64,000 nt of DNA from Planctomycetota bacterium. GTDB taxonomy: Bacteria; Planctomycetota; UBA1135; GCA-002686595. Below, in pieces: positions 43,952 to 53,369 of this stretch. The translations under genes and the position numbers were made by a program. The stretch is from the NCBI GenBank assembly GCA_016709875.1, contig JADJLZ010000005.1, forward strand, positions 62,001 to 126,000, in the 5' to 3' direction. Under the pieces are notes generated by a model. The model searched no databases. It saw only the letters and a program-made list of their open reading frames with translations, and had not been told where the DNA came from. Numbering within the stretch: position 1 is the stretch's first letter; each line of letters opens with the position of its first letter.

Positions 43952-45562
43952 TCAGGGATTCGGAACACTCGGGACGGTCGTCGGGGGCGGCGGAGGACGA
44001 TCGACGCCGCCGGTCGTCGTGGCGCCGCCGGTCGTCGGATGGGGGAGATTCAGTCGATCGATCTGTCCGGTCCAGGTTGGCAGCGAGCGCACGACAGCAC
44101 CCTGCGGGTTGCGTTCGACGTAGCCCACCGTCATCACGAGGTATTGGGGCAAATTCCCCGCCGGCGTCGGCAGGCTGATGTGCAAATCGCCTTCGGTTTC
44201 GAAGAACCCGTCGAACAGGCTGACCGGTTCGATCGGGCCGTTCGAGGTGCTGCGCGCCCAGACCGAGACGCGGATGTCCGTGGCCGCGCTCGAGGGGCCC
44301 GTAGCGGGAACATTCCAGGGGGTGAGCGTGATCTTGGCCGCGGTCCCCCCACTCCAGTCGAGGTAGGTGAAGCCACTCATCCAGGCCTTCACGATCTGCG
44401 ACTCGTATCCGGGTTGGAAGACCTCGTCATACACGCCGGCCGAGAACCAGGCCTGCACGCCCGCCAGATCACCCGGCTGCCCCGCGCAGAGCACATCTTC
44501 ATCGCCATCGCCGTCGAGATCGCCCGTGCCCAGTGCCGGAGCGGCCCAGCTGGGCGCGTAGGCCGAGACGAGGTTGATGCTCGTCGGCCCCGCCCCGGTG
44601 CCCGAGAAGAGGCCGAAGCTCATCGAGCCCGACGCCTGCCCGTAGAAGACCATCGCCAATGGGACGTTCAGGAACGTGGCCACGAGGTCCGCGCGCCCGT
44701 CCGCGTCGACATCCGCGAGCGCGATCTCGCTCACGATCACTCCCGAGGCAGGAATCGGCGCCTCGGCGACCCCATTGCTCGAGTGCACGACCGTCAGTGA
44801 CTCGGCATTCGTCGCGGGATCGGTCGTGACCCAGACGACGTTGTCCGTGCCCGAGGCTTGCGGGAAGCGCAGCACCTTCGGGATCGCGCAAGCGCTGGTC
44901 GAGGAATAGAGGCTCGCGCCCGTACCCGAGAGTACGCGCAGCCCCTGGCCATCGTCGTAGGCGACGTCGAGAAGCGAATCGCTGTTCCAGTGCAGGCCGG
45001 CGAAGCTCAGCGGATGCGTAGGCAGCCGAACCGATCCCGAGCTGCCCGTGACGATATGCGCGCCGTCCCACGCCACGCGCAGGACCGTCTTGCCATCCGT
45101 CGACAGGCCGCAGACGACCGTACCCCCGTCCACACCACCGTGGACGGTCTGGAGCGACGTCGCGCCCGCCCATGTCGGATCGGCGAGGGCCGCCGAGCTC
45201 TTCAGAACCCGTGCGCTCGGATCCCACTCGATGAGCGAGAGCCCGGCGCTGGTGCTCGCGAGCAGCATCTGCTGGCCGGGGTGCGCGCTCGAGTCGACCT
45301 TGGTCATCGAGGTGAACGGCCCGACCAGCCGCGAGTAGCTGCAGACGTGCTCGGGCGCGTAGAGCAGGAATACGTTCCCTCCACAGAGGAGTGCGCCGTC
45401 GGCGACGAGGTCGTCGGTGAATCGGCCGACGGCGATCTTCGTCGCGCTTCCGGAGACGAAATTGGAGGGGTAGGGAAGGACCCAGGGGTCGGGCCGGGTG
45501 GCATCGGCGCCGGCCAGGGCGGCCAAGGATGCGAGCGCGATCGGGACAACAAACAACTTCAT
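43952..45562 (-). CDS. secreted VCBS/FG-GAP-repeat protein
   Basis: The 536-residue protein starts at ATG 45562 with a signal peptide (KLFVVPIALASLAALAGA). It contains FG-GAP/VCBS-type calcium loops (DVDADGRADLVATF, DLDGDGDEDVLCAG) within a beta-propeller-like body (~30-400), a beta domain (~400-500), and a Pro/Thr-rich end (GGVDRPPPPPTTVPSVPNP). Such proteins are surface or extracellular adhesins or scaffolds. It converges with the CHAT gene 13 nt away and lies 168 nt downstream of metH on the same strand. Function is unknown. Confidence 0.72.
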   Translation of the reverse strand: MKLFVVPIALASLAALAGADATRPDPWVLPYPSNFVSGSATKIAVGRFTDDLVADGALLCGGNVFLLYAPEHVCSYSRLVGPFTSMTKVDSSAHPGQQMLLASTSAGLSLIEWDPSARVLKSSAALADPTWAGATSLQTVHGGVDGGTVVCGLSTDGKTVLRVAWDGAHIVTGSSGSVRLPTHPLSFAGLHWNSDSLLDVAYDDGQGLRVLSGTGASLYSSTSACAIPKVLRFPQASGTDNVVWVTTDPATNAESLTVVHSSNGVAEAPIPASGVIVSEIALADVDADGRADLVATFLNVPLAMVFYGQASGSMSFGLFSGTGAGPTSINLVSAYAPSWAAPALGTGDLDGDGDEDVLCAGQPGDLAGVQAWFSAGVYDEVFQPGYESQIVKAWMSGFTYLDWSGGTAAKITLTPWNVPATGPSSAATDIRVSVWARSTSNGPIEPVSLFDGFFETEGDLHISLPTPAGNLPQYLVMTVGYVERNPQGAVVRSLPTWTGQIDRLNLPHPTTGGATTTGGVDRPPPPPTTVPSVPNP

Positions 45563-45730
45563 GGATGGATTCTCCTGCGCCCGGGGAATTCCTGCACGGT
45601 GCTTCCCGGGGTTTCGGCGGATCGTAAGGGAGGGAAAGGGACCAGGCGTCGGTGCGCGATCGCCCGCTGGGGGCCCCGGAAGTTGCAAGCAGCCCCGAAT
45701 TTTCGGCGTACCGGGGCGCGGGCCCCGCCC

Positions 45731-48700
45731 TCAGAGCGTGAAGTACTTCGCGCTCGGGTGGTGACACACGATCGCGGAGGTGGACTGCTCGGGCTCGAGC
45801 TGGAACTCCTCGGAGAGCGTGATGCCCAGGCGCTCCGCCCCGAGCAGTTCGAGCAGCATCGACTGGTCCTCGAGCCGGGGACACGCGGGGTAGCCGAAGC
45901 TGTAGCGGCAGCCGCGGTAGCCCTGCTTGAAGAGCTCCTGCATCTCGCGCGCGTCGTCGCCTGCGATCCCGAGCTCGGCGCGGATCTGCTTGTGGATGTA
46001 CTCCGACAGGCCCTCGGCCGTCTCGACCGAGAGGCCGTGCAGGTGCAGGTAGTCCTGGTAGCGATCGGCCGCGAACCATTCGCGAGCGACATCGCTCGCG
46101 CGCTGGCCGACGGTCACGACCTGCAGCGCGACGACATCCGGCTGGCCATCGCGCATGTGGAAGAAGTCGGAGAGGCAGCGGCCCTGCTTGCCCTGCTGGC
46201 GCGGGAAGGCGAAGCGCGCGAGCGGTCTTGCCGTCGTCCTTGGGATCGAGCAGCACGAGCGTGTCGCCCTCGGGGATGCACTTCCAGTAGCCGTAGGCCG
46301 CCTTGCAGTCGAGGATCTTCTCCTTCGCGCACTGCTTCGCGAGCTCGTGGAAGATCGGGCGTACCTTCTCCTGGATCAGCTGCTTGTAGGGCGCGAGCGC
46401 CTTGCCCTTGCGGCGGTAGCCCCACTGGAACTGGAACAGCGTGATCTCGTTGATGTAGGCCATCACGCTCTGCAGCGGGATCGACTCGACCAGGCGCGCG
46501 CCGAGGAAGGGCGGCTTGGGGTAGGTGATGTCGCGCGGCAGTTCGCCGAGCTTGCTCCAGGCCTTGCTCGCGCGCGGGATGGCGCGGCCGCCGACGTTCG
46601 CGACCAGCGCGGCCGCCTTCTGCGCCGCGAGCGCCGCGCGCGCGCTGCTCTCCTCCGCGCGGGCCGCCACGTCGGGCGCCTTGCGCGTGATCGGTTGCAC
46701 TTCCGGGCGCGTCTCGCCGGCCACGATGCGGCCGATCACGTTCAGGCCCTCGAAGGCGTCCTGCGCGTAGTACAGCGCGCCCTTGTAGGCGCGGCGGCAG
46801 TCGTCCTCGACATAGGCGCGCGTCAGCGCCGCACCGCCGAGGATCACGGGCGTCGTGACGCCGCGGCGGTTCATCTCCTCGAGGTTCTCCTTCATGATCA
46901 CGGTGCTCTTCACGAGCAGGCCGCTCATGCCGATCGCGTCCGGGCGCTGCTCGTGCGCGACCTCGAGGATGTTCTGGATCGGCTGCTTGATGCCGAGGTT
47001 GAAAACCGTGTAGCCGTTGTTCGTGAGGATGATGTCGACGAGGTTCTTGCCGATGTCGTGCACGTCGCCGCGCACGGTCGCGAGCACGATCTTGCCGCGC
47101 GATTCGCCCGCGGCGCGTTCCATGCGCGGCTCGAGGTAGGCCACGGCCGCCTTCATCGTCTCGGCCGACTGCAGCACGAAGGGCAGCTGCATGTCGCCGC
47201 GGCCGAAGAGCTCGCCCACGACCGCCATGCCGGCCAGCAGGTCCTCGTTGACGATCGCGAGCGGCGGCTTTTCGCGCAGCGCGCTCGCGAGGTCGTCCTC
47301 GAGGCCCGCGCGCTCGCCCTCGACGATGCGCCAGCGCAGGCGCTCGAGCACGTTCTCGGGCACGACGCGCGCAGCCTTCTTCTTCTTGACGTCGACACCT
47401 TCGAAGAGCTGCAGATAGGTCTGGAGCGGGTCGTAGCCCTCGCGCCGGCGGTCGAAGATCAGGTCCTCGGCCACCTCGCGCGCGCGTGCGTCGATGCGGT
47501 GCAGCGGCTCGATGCGCGCGGCGTGCAGGATCGCGGCGGTCAAGCCGGCCTCGGTCGCGTGGTGCAGGAAGACCGAGTTGAGCGCGTGTCGTGCGGCCGG
47601 ATTGAGCCCGAAGGAGACGTTCGAGACGCCCAGCAGGAGGCCCACGCCGGGCAATTCCTCGCGCAGCCGTCGGATGCCTTCGAGCGTCTCGAGCGCGAGG
47701 CGCCGGTCGTCCTCGTTGCCGGTGCAGATCGTGAACGTGAGCACGTCGAAGAGCAGGTCCTCGGGCGCGAGGCCGTAGTCCTCGGTGCAGATCTTGTAGA
47801 GCCGCTTGGCGATGCGCAGCTTGTCCTCGGCGGTCTTCGCCATGCCCTGTTCGTCGATCGTGAGCGCGACGACGGCGGCGCCGAACTCCTTCACCAGCGG
47901 CAGCACCTTCTCGCAGCGCTCGAGGCCGTCCTCGAGGTTGATCGAGTTGACGATGCAGCGGCCGCCGGAGAGCGCCAGCGCCGCGCGCAGCACCTCGGGT
48001 TCGGTCGAGTCGAGCATCAGCGGGCTGGCCACGTCGGCGCGGTAGCGCTTGACGACCGCGCTCATGTCCGCGATCTCGTCGCGGCCGACGTAGGCGGTGC
48101 ACAGGTCGAGCACGTGGCTGCCCTCGCGCACCTGTTCGCGACCCATCGCGACCATCGATTCGACGTCCCCGGCGAGCAGGTGCTCACGGAAGGCCTTCGA
48201 GCCGTTCGCGTTGGAGCGCTCGCCGACGAAGAGGATCGAGTTGTCCTGCCGCAGCGGGACAGCCGAGTAGATGCTCGTCACGCTGGGCACGTGGGCGGGC
48301 TTGCGCGGGCGCGGCTCGCGCACGCCGAGCTTGCGCGCGATCGCGGCGATGTGCGCCGGCGTCGTGCCGCAGCAGCCTCCGACCATGTTGATCGCGTCCT
48401 CGTCCACGAAGCGCAGCAGCCAGTCGGCGAGCTCCTCGGGCGTGAGCGGGTAGGCCGTCTTGCCGTCGACGAGCAGCGGCAGCCCCGCATTGGGATAGAC
48501 GAGAGTGCGCTTGCGGCAGGTCTGTCCGAGCAGGCGCACGTGCTCGCCCATCTCGCGCGGTCCGGTGGCGCAGTTGATGCCCAACACTTCGATCGGATAC
48601 GGATCGAGCAGCGCGATCGCGGCCGCCATCTCCGTGCCGACCAGCATCGTGCCGGTCACTTCCATCGTCACGCTGACGAAGATCGGCAGGTCGACGCCCG

Positions 48701-49271
48701 CCTCGCCGCGCGCCTCGATCACCGCATTGACAGCGGCCTTGATCTGCAGCGGATCCTGGCTGGTCTCGATCAGGAAGCCATCGACGCCGCCTTCGACGAG
48801 TCCGCGCGCCTGCTCCTTGTAGGAAGCCTTGAGCGCGTCGTAGCCCATGTGGCCGAGCGTCGCGAGCTTCGTGCCCGGGCCCATCGAGCCCAGTGCGAAG
48901 CGCGGGCGCGCGCTGGTCGAGAGCTTCGCGCAGGCCGCGCGCGCGGTCTGCGCGGCGATGCGGTTGATCTCGCGGCAGCGCGCTTCGATGCCGAACTCGG
49001 CCAGCACGTGCGGCATCGCGCCGAAGGTGTTGGTCTCGACTGCGTCCGCGCCGGCCTCGAGGTAGGTCCTGTGGATCGCGCCGATCACGTCCGGGCGCGT
49101 GACCGAGACGATGTCGACGCAGTTCTCGAGTCCGAGGTAGTCGCGCTCGAGCTCGAGGTTGGCCGAGTGGATCTGCGTGCCCATCGCCCCGTCGAGGACG
49201 AGCACGCGCCGCTCGAGCGCCTCGCGCAGCGCCGGCCGGTCGAGGCCCGGTTTTCCGCCCTGCACGCTCAT
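45731..49271 (-). CDS. metH: cobalamin-dependent methionine synthase, one-base frameshift near the 3' end
   Basis: MetH methylates homocysteine from 5-methyltetrahydrofolate through methylcobalamin. All modules are visible in order: homocysteine domain (VLDGAMGTQIHSANLELERDY; zinc Cys in INCATGPREM and MVGGCCGTTP), pterin domain (ILFVGERSNANGSKAF), B12 cap, B12 domain with DVHDIGKN (cobalt-ligand His) and ILGGAALTRAYVE, and reactivation domain (FHELAKQCAKEK... HMRDGQPDVV... FSFGYPACP). The frame breaks at about 46223 after DPKDDGKT: one extra base separates it from LARFAFPRQQGKQG, which continues to the stop. Corrected length is 1179 residues. A real truncation would abolish reactivation, so a sequence error is likely. 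The ATG overlaps the upstream regulator's stop by 4 nt. Confidence 0.93.
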
Positions 49272-50215
49272 GAGGCGTTGCGGTGGGGGCGCAGGCCGCT
49301 CGCGACCAGCGTCAAGAAGTTCGGCGGCTGCGGATCGCGCGCCGCGCGCTGCACGCCGATGCGTTCGAAGCCGGCGCGCTCGAAGAGCGAGCCCAGGCCC
49401 GCCTCCGTGAAGCCCAGGTGCACGTGGCCGAACTGCTCGCGCACCCACTCCTCGTTGTGGGCGAGCAGGTCGATCACCAGCAGGCGCCCGCCCGGGATCA
49501 GTACGCGGCGCGCCTCCTTCAGAGCCGTCAGCGGTTCGCGCGCGTGGTGCAGCGCCTGGCTCATCACGACGACGTCGTAGCTCGCATCGGGGAGCGGCAG
49601 GCTCTCGATCTCGCCCTGCAGCGCCTCGATGTTGAGCACGCCCTTGGCCTTCGCGCGCGCGCGCAACTGCTCGAGCACATTGGCGTTGACGTCGACCGCG
49701 GTGACGCTGTTCGCGACCTCCGCGAGCATCAGCGTCAGCAGGCCATCGCCGACGCCGAGATCGGCGTAGCGGCCGCGCGGCGCGATCTGCAGCAGACCGC
49801 GCGCGAGTCCCTCCCAGGTGCGCCCGGGGAGCACCTGCTCGTCGAAGTCGGCCGCGACCCTGTCGAAGTAGGCGCGCGAGGCGTCCTTGCGGCGGTCGCG
49901 CACAGTCTCGAGTCCGGCGAGGTCGGCTTCGAACTCGGGCGCGTTGCGGTTCTCGCCGAGCACGCCCTGCACGAAGGCACCGGCAGGGCCGGGCGCGAGC
50001 GAGTAGAGCGTGCGCCGTCCGTGGCGCCGGTCGTTCACGAGACCGACTTCCTTCAGCAGCGCGAGATGGGTCGAAACCCGGCTCTGGCCGAGGTTCAGGA
50101 TCTCCATCAGGTCGGTGCCCGAGAGCTCCTCCTGCGCGAGCAGGTTCAGCACGCGCAGGCGAGTTTCATCGGCCAGGGCCTTGAGGAGCCGCGAGGTGGT
50201 GTTGAGTCCAATCAT
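49268..50215 (-). CDS. ArsR-family regulator fused to a SAM-dependent methyltransferase domain
   Basis: The 315-residue protein has an ArsR winged helix (1-85: SRLLKALADETRLRVLNLLAQEELSGTDLMEIL, then SRVSTHLALLKEVGLV) and a class I methyltransferase domain (~105-300) with SAM motif YADLGVGDGLLTLMLA and ALHHAREPLTALKEARRVLIPGG. No arsenic-type Cys motif is seen. Being translationally coupled to metH, it probably reads SAM or S-adenosylhomocysteine through the methyltransferase fold to control methionine synthesis, as SahR-type ArsR regulators do. Whether it has methyltransferase activity is unknown. Confidence 0.85.
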   Translation of the reverse strand: MIGLNTTSRLLKALADETRLRVLNLLAQEELSGTDLMEILNLGQSRVSTHLALLKEVGLVNDRRHGRRTLYSLAPGPAGAFVQGVLGENRNAPEFEADLAGLETVRDRRKDASRAYFDRVAADFDEQVLPGRTWEGLARGLLQIAPRGRYADLGVGDGLLTLMLAEVANSVTAVDVNANVLEQLRARAKAKGVLNIEALQGEIESLPLPDASYDVVVMSQALHHAREPLTALKEARRVLIPGGRLLVIDLLAHNEEWVREQFGHVHLGFTEAGLGSLFERAGFERIGVQRAARDPQPPNFLTLVASGLRPHRNAS

Positions 50216-50572
50216 GGCATCCGGATTCTATGATATCGGCATTCTGGCGGGCCGGGGAGAGGTTCGACTGGGGCTTCAGGCGGCCGCTTCCCCCCTGTTC
50301 GTCCACGGACTTTGCTGCCCTTCGCTGTGCGCGGAAGTTCGTAAATATATGTCATATAATTGCTTACAGACATTCTGTGAACCGAGCCGAGGAGCCGCCA
50401 CAAGTCCTGTTCGCGACAGGGGATCGCCGAGAGCGCGCACAGCGAAGGGCAGCAGAGTCCCTGGGTGCCTCCGCAGATTCCGCAGGAGCTTTCGAATTTG
50501 CCCCACGGAAGGCTCAGCCTCCCCCCCGGGGTCCGTCCGATACATCCGGCAACCGCACGCTCCAATCCCCAC
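50216..50572. other. 357-bp AT-rich divergent regulatory region
   Basis: This gap separates the regulator-metH operon from the DUF4388 gene. It contains GATATC at 50232-50237, 17 nt from the regulator start, which could be the core of an operator. It also holds a pair of 27-bp inverted repeats, an AT-rich stretch with TATAAT at 50355-50360, and a small hairpin CCTGT-TCGCG-ACAGG at 50406-50420. No conserved reading frame is seen apart from the uncertain 5' end of the DUF4388 gene. Confidence 0.5.
50307..50460. repeat. 27-bp inverted repeats flanking a 100-nt AT-rich core (MITE-like)
   Basis: Positions 50307-50333 and 50434-50460 are reverse complements with one mismatch (GGACT-T/C-TGCTGCCCTTCGC and so on). 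The 100-nt core is much AT-richer than the genome (AAATATATGTCATATAATTG). Terminal inverted repeats around a short non-coding core suggest a miniature transposable element or a large RNA hairpin. I see no clear target-site duplication. Confidence 0.7.
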
Positions 50573-51409
50573 GTGATTCCCCGCGACCAAATCAAGAATC
50601 CCGCGCACGCGACCGTCGAGTCGCTCGCGGACCACTGTCAGGAACTCGCCCGTCAGATGCGCTTTTTCGCGCTCGGTGGCGTGCGCGCGAATCCGCGCCA
50701 GGTCGAGTCGCTCGGGTCGCTGCTCGACCGGGCGGGCGGCCTGTTCCAGCAGATGGCGCGCGGTGACAATGGAGCGGCGACGGCCCCCTTCCGCATGGAA
50801 CCGCAGGAGCGCACGGTCGCGCTGCGTATGCTCGCGAGCGGTGGGCCCGAGGTCGAATCGCCCGCACCGGGCCGCTCTGACGAGCGTCCGCCGAGCCCGC
50901 GACACATCATGGTGCTGCGCGGGTCCGAGGGCATTTTCTCCGGACCCGATCTCGTGTCTTTCCTCGGCGTGCAGCAGAAGACCGGCCTGCTCGAGATCCG
51001 CACGCCGAACCAGCTTTTCACGCTCGAACTCGACGGTGGACAGGTCGCGCACCTGCAGTCGAACCGTGCGGGCAAGGGCGAGCGCCTCGGAGACATTCTC
51101 GTCGATGTGGGCGCCGTCGACCGCCGCCACGTCGAAGAGGCTTACCGCCTCAACCCGCGTGGTCGCGTAGGCGAACTGCTGATCACGGCAGGGCTGGTCA
51201 CCGAGCAGCAGCTCTTCGAGGCGCTGCAGCGCCAGATCCACCTGCTCTTCCAGCGTCTCGCCTCCGAGCCGATGGAGCGCTTCACGTTCTGGGCCGGGCC
51301 GCTGATGCACGCGCAGGAGCGCTTGCGCCTCAATGCGACCGCCCTGATGCTCGAGGCCGCGCGCGTCAAGGACGAGCGCAGCAAGGACGATCCCAGCTCG
51401 CTGCTGTAG
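50573..51409 (+). CDS. DUF4388 (PATAN-like) domain protein
   Basis: The 278-residue protein (GTG 50573; the frame is open back to 50465, so the start is uncertain) has an N-terminal helix pair (VESLADHCQELARQMRFFAL), a linker with PGRSDERPPSPR, and a C-terminal DUF4388 domain: IFSGPDLVSFLGVQQKTGLL, EIRTPNQLFTLELDGGQVAHL, then GERLGDILVDVGAVDRRHVEEA and ITAGLVTEQQLFEALQRQI. The family occurs in signalling and motility regulators of delta-proteobacteria and related phyla; its role is not defined. It stands alone upstream of the OPT gene (70 bp). Confidence 0.78.
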   Translation: MIPRDQIKNPAHATVESLADHCQELARQMRFFALGGVRANPRQVESLGSLLDRAGGLFQQMARGDNGAATAPFRMEPQERTVALRMLASGGPEVESPAPGRSDERPPSPRHIMVLRGSEGIFSGPDLVSFLGVQQKTGLLEIRTPNQLFTLELDGGQVAHLQSNRAGKGERLGDILVDVGAVDRRHVEEAYRLNPRGRVGELLITAGLVTEQQLFEALQRQIHLLFQRLASEPMERFTFWAGPLMHAQERLRLNATALMLEAARVKDERSKDDPSSLL

Positions 51410-51479
51410 CTGCCCCCTGGGACCGGGACGCGGATCCCGGTACACATGGGGCCCTCGTTCCCCCCCGGGACGACGCACG

Positions 51480-53369
51480 ATGGATCCGCGCGCAGACGTC
51501 CCCCAGGCTCCGCTGGCCGAGTTCACGCTCAAGGCCGTGCTCTCCGGCATCGTCCTCGGCGTCATCTTCGGCGCGGCGAACGCGTACATCGGGCTCAAGG
51601 TCGGCCTGACGGTCTCGGCCTCGATCCCCGCGGCGGTGATGACGGTCGCGCTGTTCCGTACGCTGCGATTGCGCGGGACGATCCTCGAGGCGAACCTCTC
51701 GCAGACGATCGGCTCGGCCTCGACCGCGCTCGCGACGGGGATGATCTTCACCGTGCCGGCGCTGTTCCTGTGGGGCATGGCGCCCGCGTACTGGCAAGTC
51801 GTCGGGCTGTGCTTCTGCGGCGGCGTGCTCGGCATCGCGGCGATGATTCCGCTGCGCCGGCTGCTGATCGTGCAGGAGCACGAGACGCTGCCCTATCCCG
51901 AGGGGACCGCGTGCGCCGAGGTGCTGCGCGCGACGGCGGGTGGCAGCGGTGGTGCCGCGTGGATCTTTCGCGGCATGCTGATCGGCGCGCTGATCAAGGT
52001 GCTGCTCGCGGCCTTCTTCCTCTTCCCCGACGAGGTCGGCGCGGACGTGCTGCCGAGCCTGCTGCCCAAAGCGAGCGTCGCGCTCGAGATCGCTCCCGCG
52101 CTGCTCGGCGTGGGCTTCCTGCTCGGCTTCCGCCAGTCGGGCGTGTGCGTCTCCGGCGGCGTGATCGCCTCGCTCGTGCTCGTGCCGCTGATCGCGTACT
52201 TCGGCGCGAGCCTCTCCGTTCCGGTCGCGCCGGAGAAGGCGAAGCTGATCGCGCAGATGGGCGCCGAAGAGATCCGCAAGGGCTACGTGCGCTACATCGG
52301 CGCGGGTGCTGTCGCGGCTGCGGGCGTGCTGACGGTGCTCAAGAACCTGCCTGCGATGTGGGGCGCCTTCACCGGCGTGCTCGGCAGCCTGCGCGCGCGT
52401 GGCGCAGCAGCGCGCTCGAGCGGCGAGCGCACCGACCGCGACTTGCCGGGCTGGTTCCCGGTGCTCGGGATCGTGCTGGTCGTGTGCGCCGCGGCCTTCA
52501 TTCCTGGGTTGCTCGGCGGGCACATGCCGCAGGGGCCGCGCCTGGTGTGCGCGCTCGCGATCGGCGTCTTCGGCGTGGTCTTCGTCACCGTCGCTGCGCG
52601 CATCGTCGGAATCGTCGGCGTCTCCTCGCAGCCGACTTCGGGCATCGCGCTGCTCACGCTGGTCGGCATCGCGTCGATCTTCGTCGCCAACGGCTGGACC
52701 GGACCCGAGGCGAAGGCCGCGGTGCTGACGGTCGGCACGATCGTCGCGATCGCGGCCTCGAAGGCGGGCGACATCGCGCAGGACCTCAAGACCGGCTTCC
52801 TCGTCGGCGCGACGCCTGCTCGACAACAACTCGGGCAATTGATCGGCGCGTGCTTTGCGTGCTGGGCCGTCGCGGGGACGCTCTTCCTGCTCGCCAGCGT
52901 GTACGAGTTCGGCGGCAAGGAGCTCGGCGCGCCGCAGGCGACGCTGATGAAGACGATCATCGAGGGCGTGCTCGCCCGCGAACTGCCCTGGCAACTCGTG
53001 CTCGGCGGCGCGGGGCTCTCGATCGGCGCGATCCTGTGCGGCGTCTCGGGCCTCGCGTTCGCGATCGGCGTGTACCTGCCGCTCTCGACGATGGCGCCGC
53101 TCTTCGTCGGCGGCTGCGCGCGCGCGCTGTACGACCGCGGCCGCAAGTCGGTGGGCGAGAACGATCCGGGCGTCCTCGCAGCCTCGGGGCTGGTCGCCGG
53201 CGAAGCGCTCGCGGGCATCGTGCTGGCGGGGATGGCCTCGCAGGGCTGGATCCCGAAGTCGCGCGAGGCGCTCTTCGGTGGCCTGGGCGGGGAACTCGCG
53301 GCCTGCGCACTCGTGCTCGCCGTGTGTGCATTCCTGTACTCCTCGCGCAGGGTATCCTTCTCCCGATGA
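51480..53369 (+). CDS. OPT-family oligopeptide transporter
   Basis: The 629-residue protein has roughly 14-16 membrane helices and the OPT N-terminus, EFTLKAVLSGIVLGVIFGAANAYIGLKVGLTVSASIPAAVM, with QEHETLPYPEGTACAEVL, a strongly conserved family block. Bacterial OPT proteins import oligopeptides or metal-chelate complexes by proton symport. Its TGA overlaps the FBPase ATG by 4 nt, an unexpected coupling of a transporter with a gluconeogenic enzyme. Substrate is not predictable. Confidence 0.92.
   Translation: MDPRADVPQAPLAEFTLKAVLSGIVLGVIFGAANAYIGLKVGLTVSASIPAAVMTVALFRTLRLRGTILEANLSQTIGSASTALATGMIFTVPALFLWGMAPAYWQVVGLCFCGGVLGIAAMIPLRRLLIVQEHETLPYPEGTACAEVLRATAGGSGGAAWIFRGMLIGALIKVLLAAFFLFPDEVGADVLPSLLPKASVALEIAPALLGVGFLLGFRQSGVCVSGGVIASLVLVPLIAYFGASLSVPVAPEKAKLIAQMGAEEIRKGYVRYIGAGAVAAAGVLTVLKNLPAMWGAFTGVLGSLRARGAAARSSGERTDRDLPGWFPVLGIVLVVCAAAFIPGLLGGHMPQGPRLVCALAIGVFGVVFVTVAARIVGIVGVSSQPTSGIALLTLVGIASIFVANGWTGPEAKAAVLTVGTIVAIAASKAGDIAQDLKTGFLVGATPARQQLGQLIGACFACWAVAGTLFLLASVYEFGGKELGAPQATLMKTIIEGVLARELPWQLVLGGAGLSIGAILCGVSGLAFAIGVYLPLSTMAPLFVGGCARALYDRGRKSVGENDPGVLAASGLVAGEALAGIVLAGMASQGWIPKSREALFGGLGGELAACALVLAVCAFLYSSRRVSFSR

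Noticed and set aside
44499..49448. Single 1649-codon minus-strand frame containing metH
   Set aside because: Only the part from 49271 to about 46223 is MetH. The remainder is an out-of-frame reading of the metH 3' end and of the VCBS-repeat gene; the true end continues in another frame to 45731.
50212..50595. Minus-strand 127-codon frame in the AT-rich divergent region
   Set aside because: It runs through both inverted-repeat arms and overlaps the regulator start; no homology or start context.
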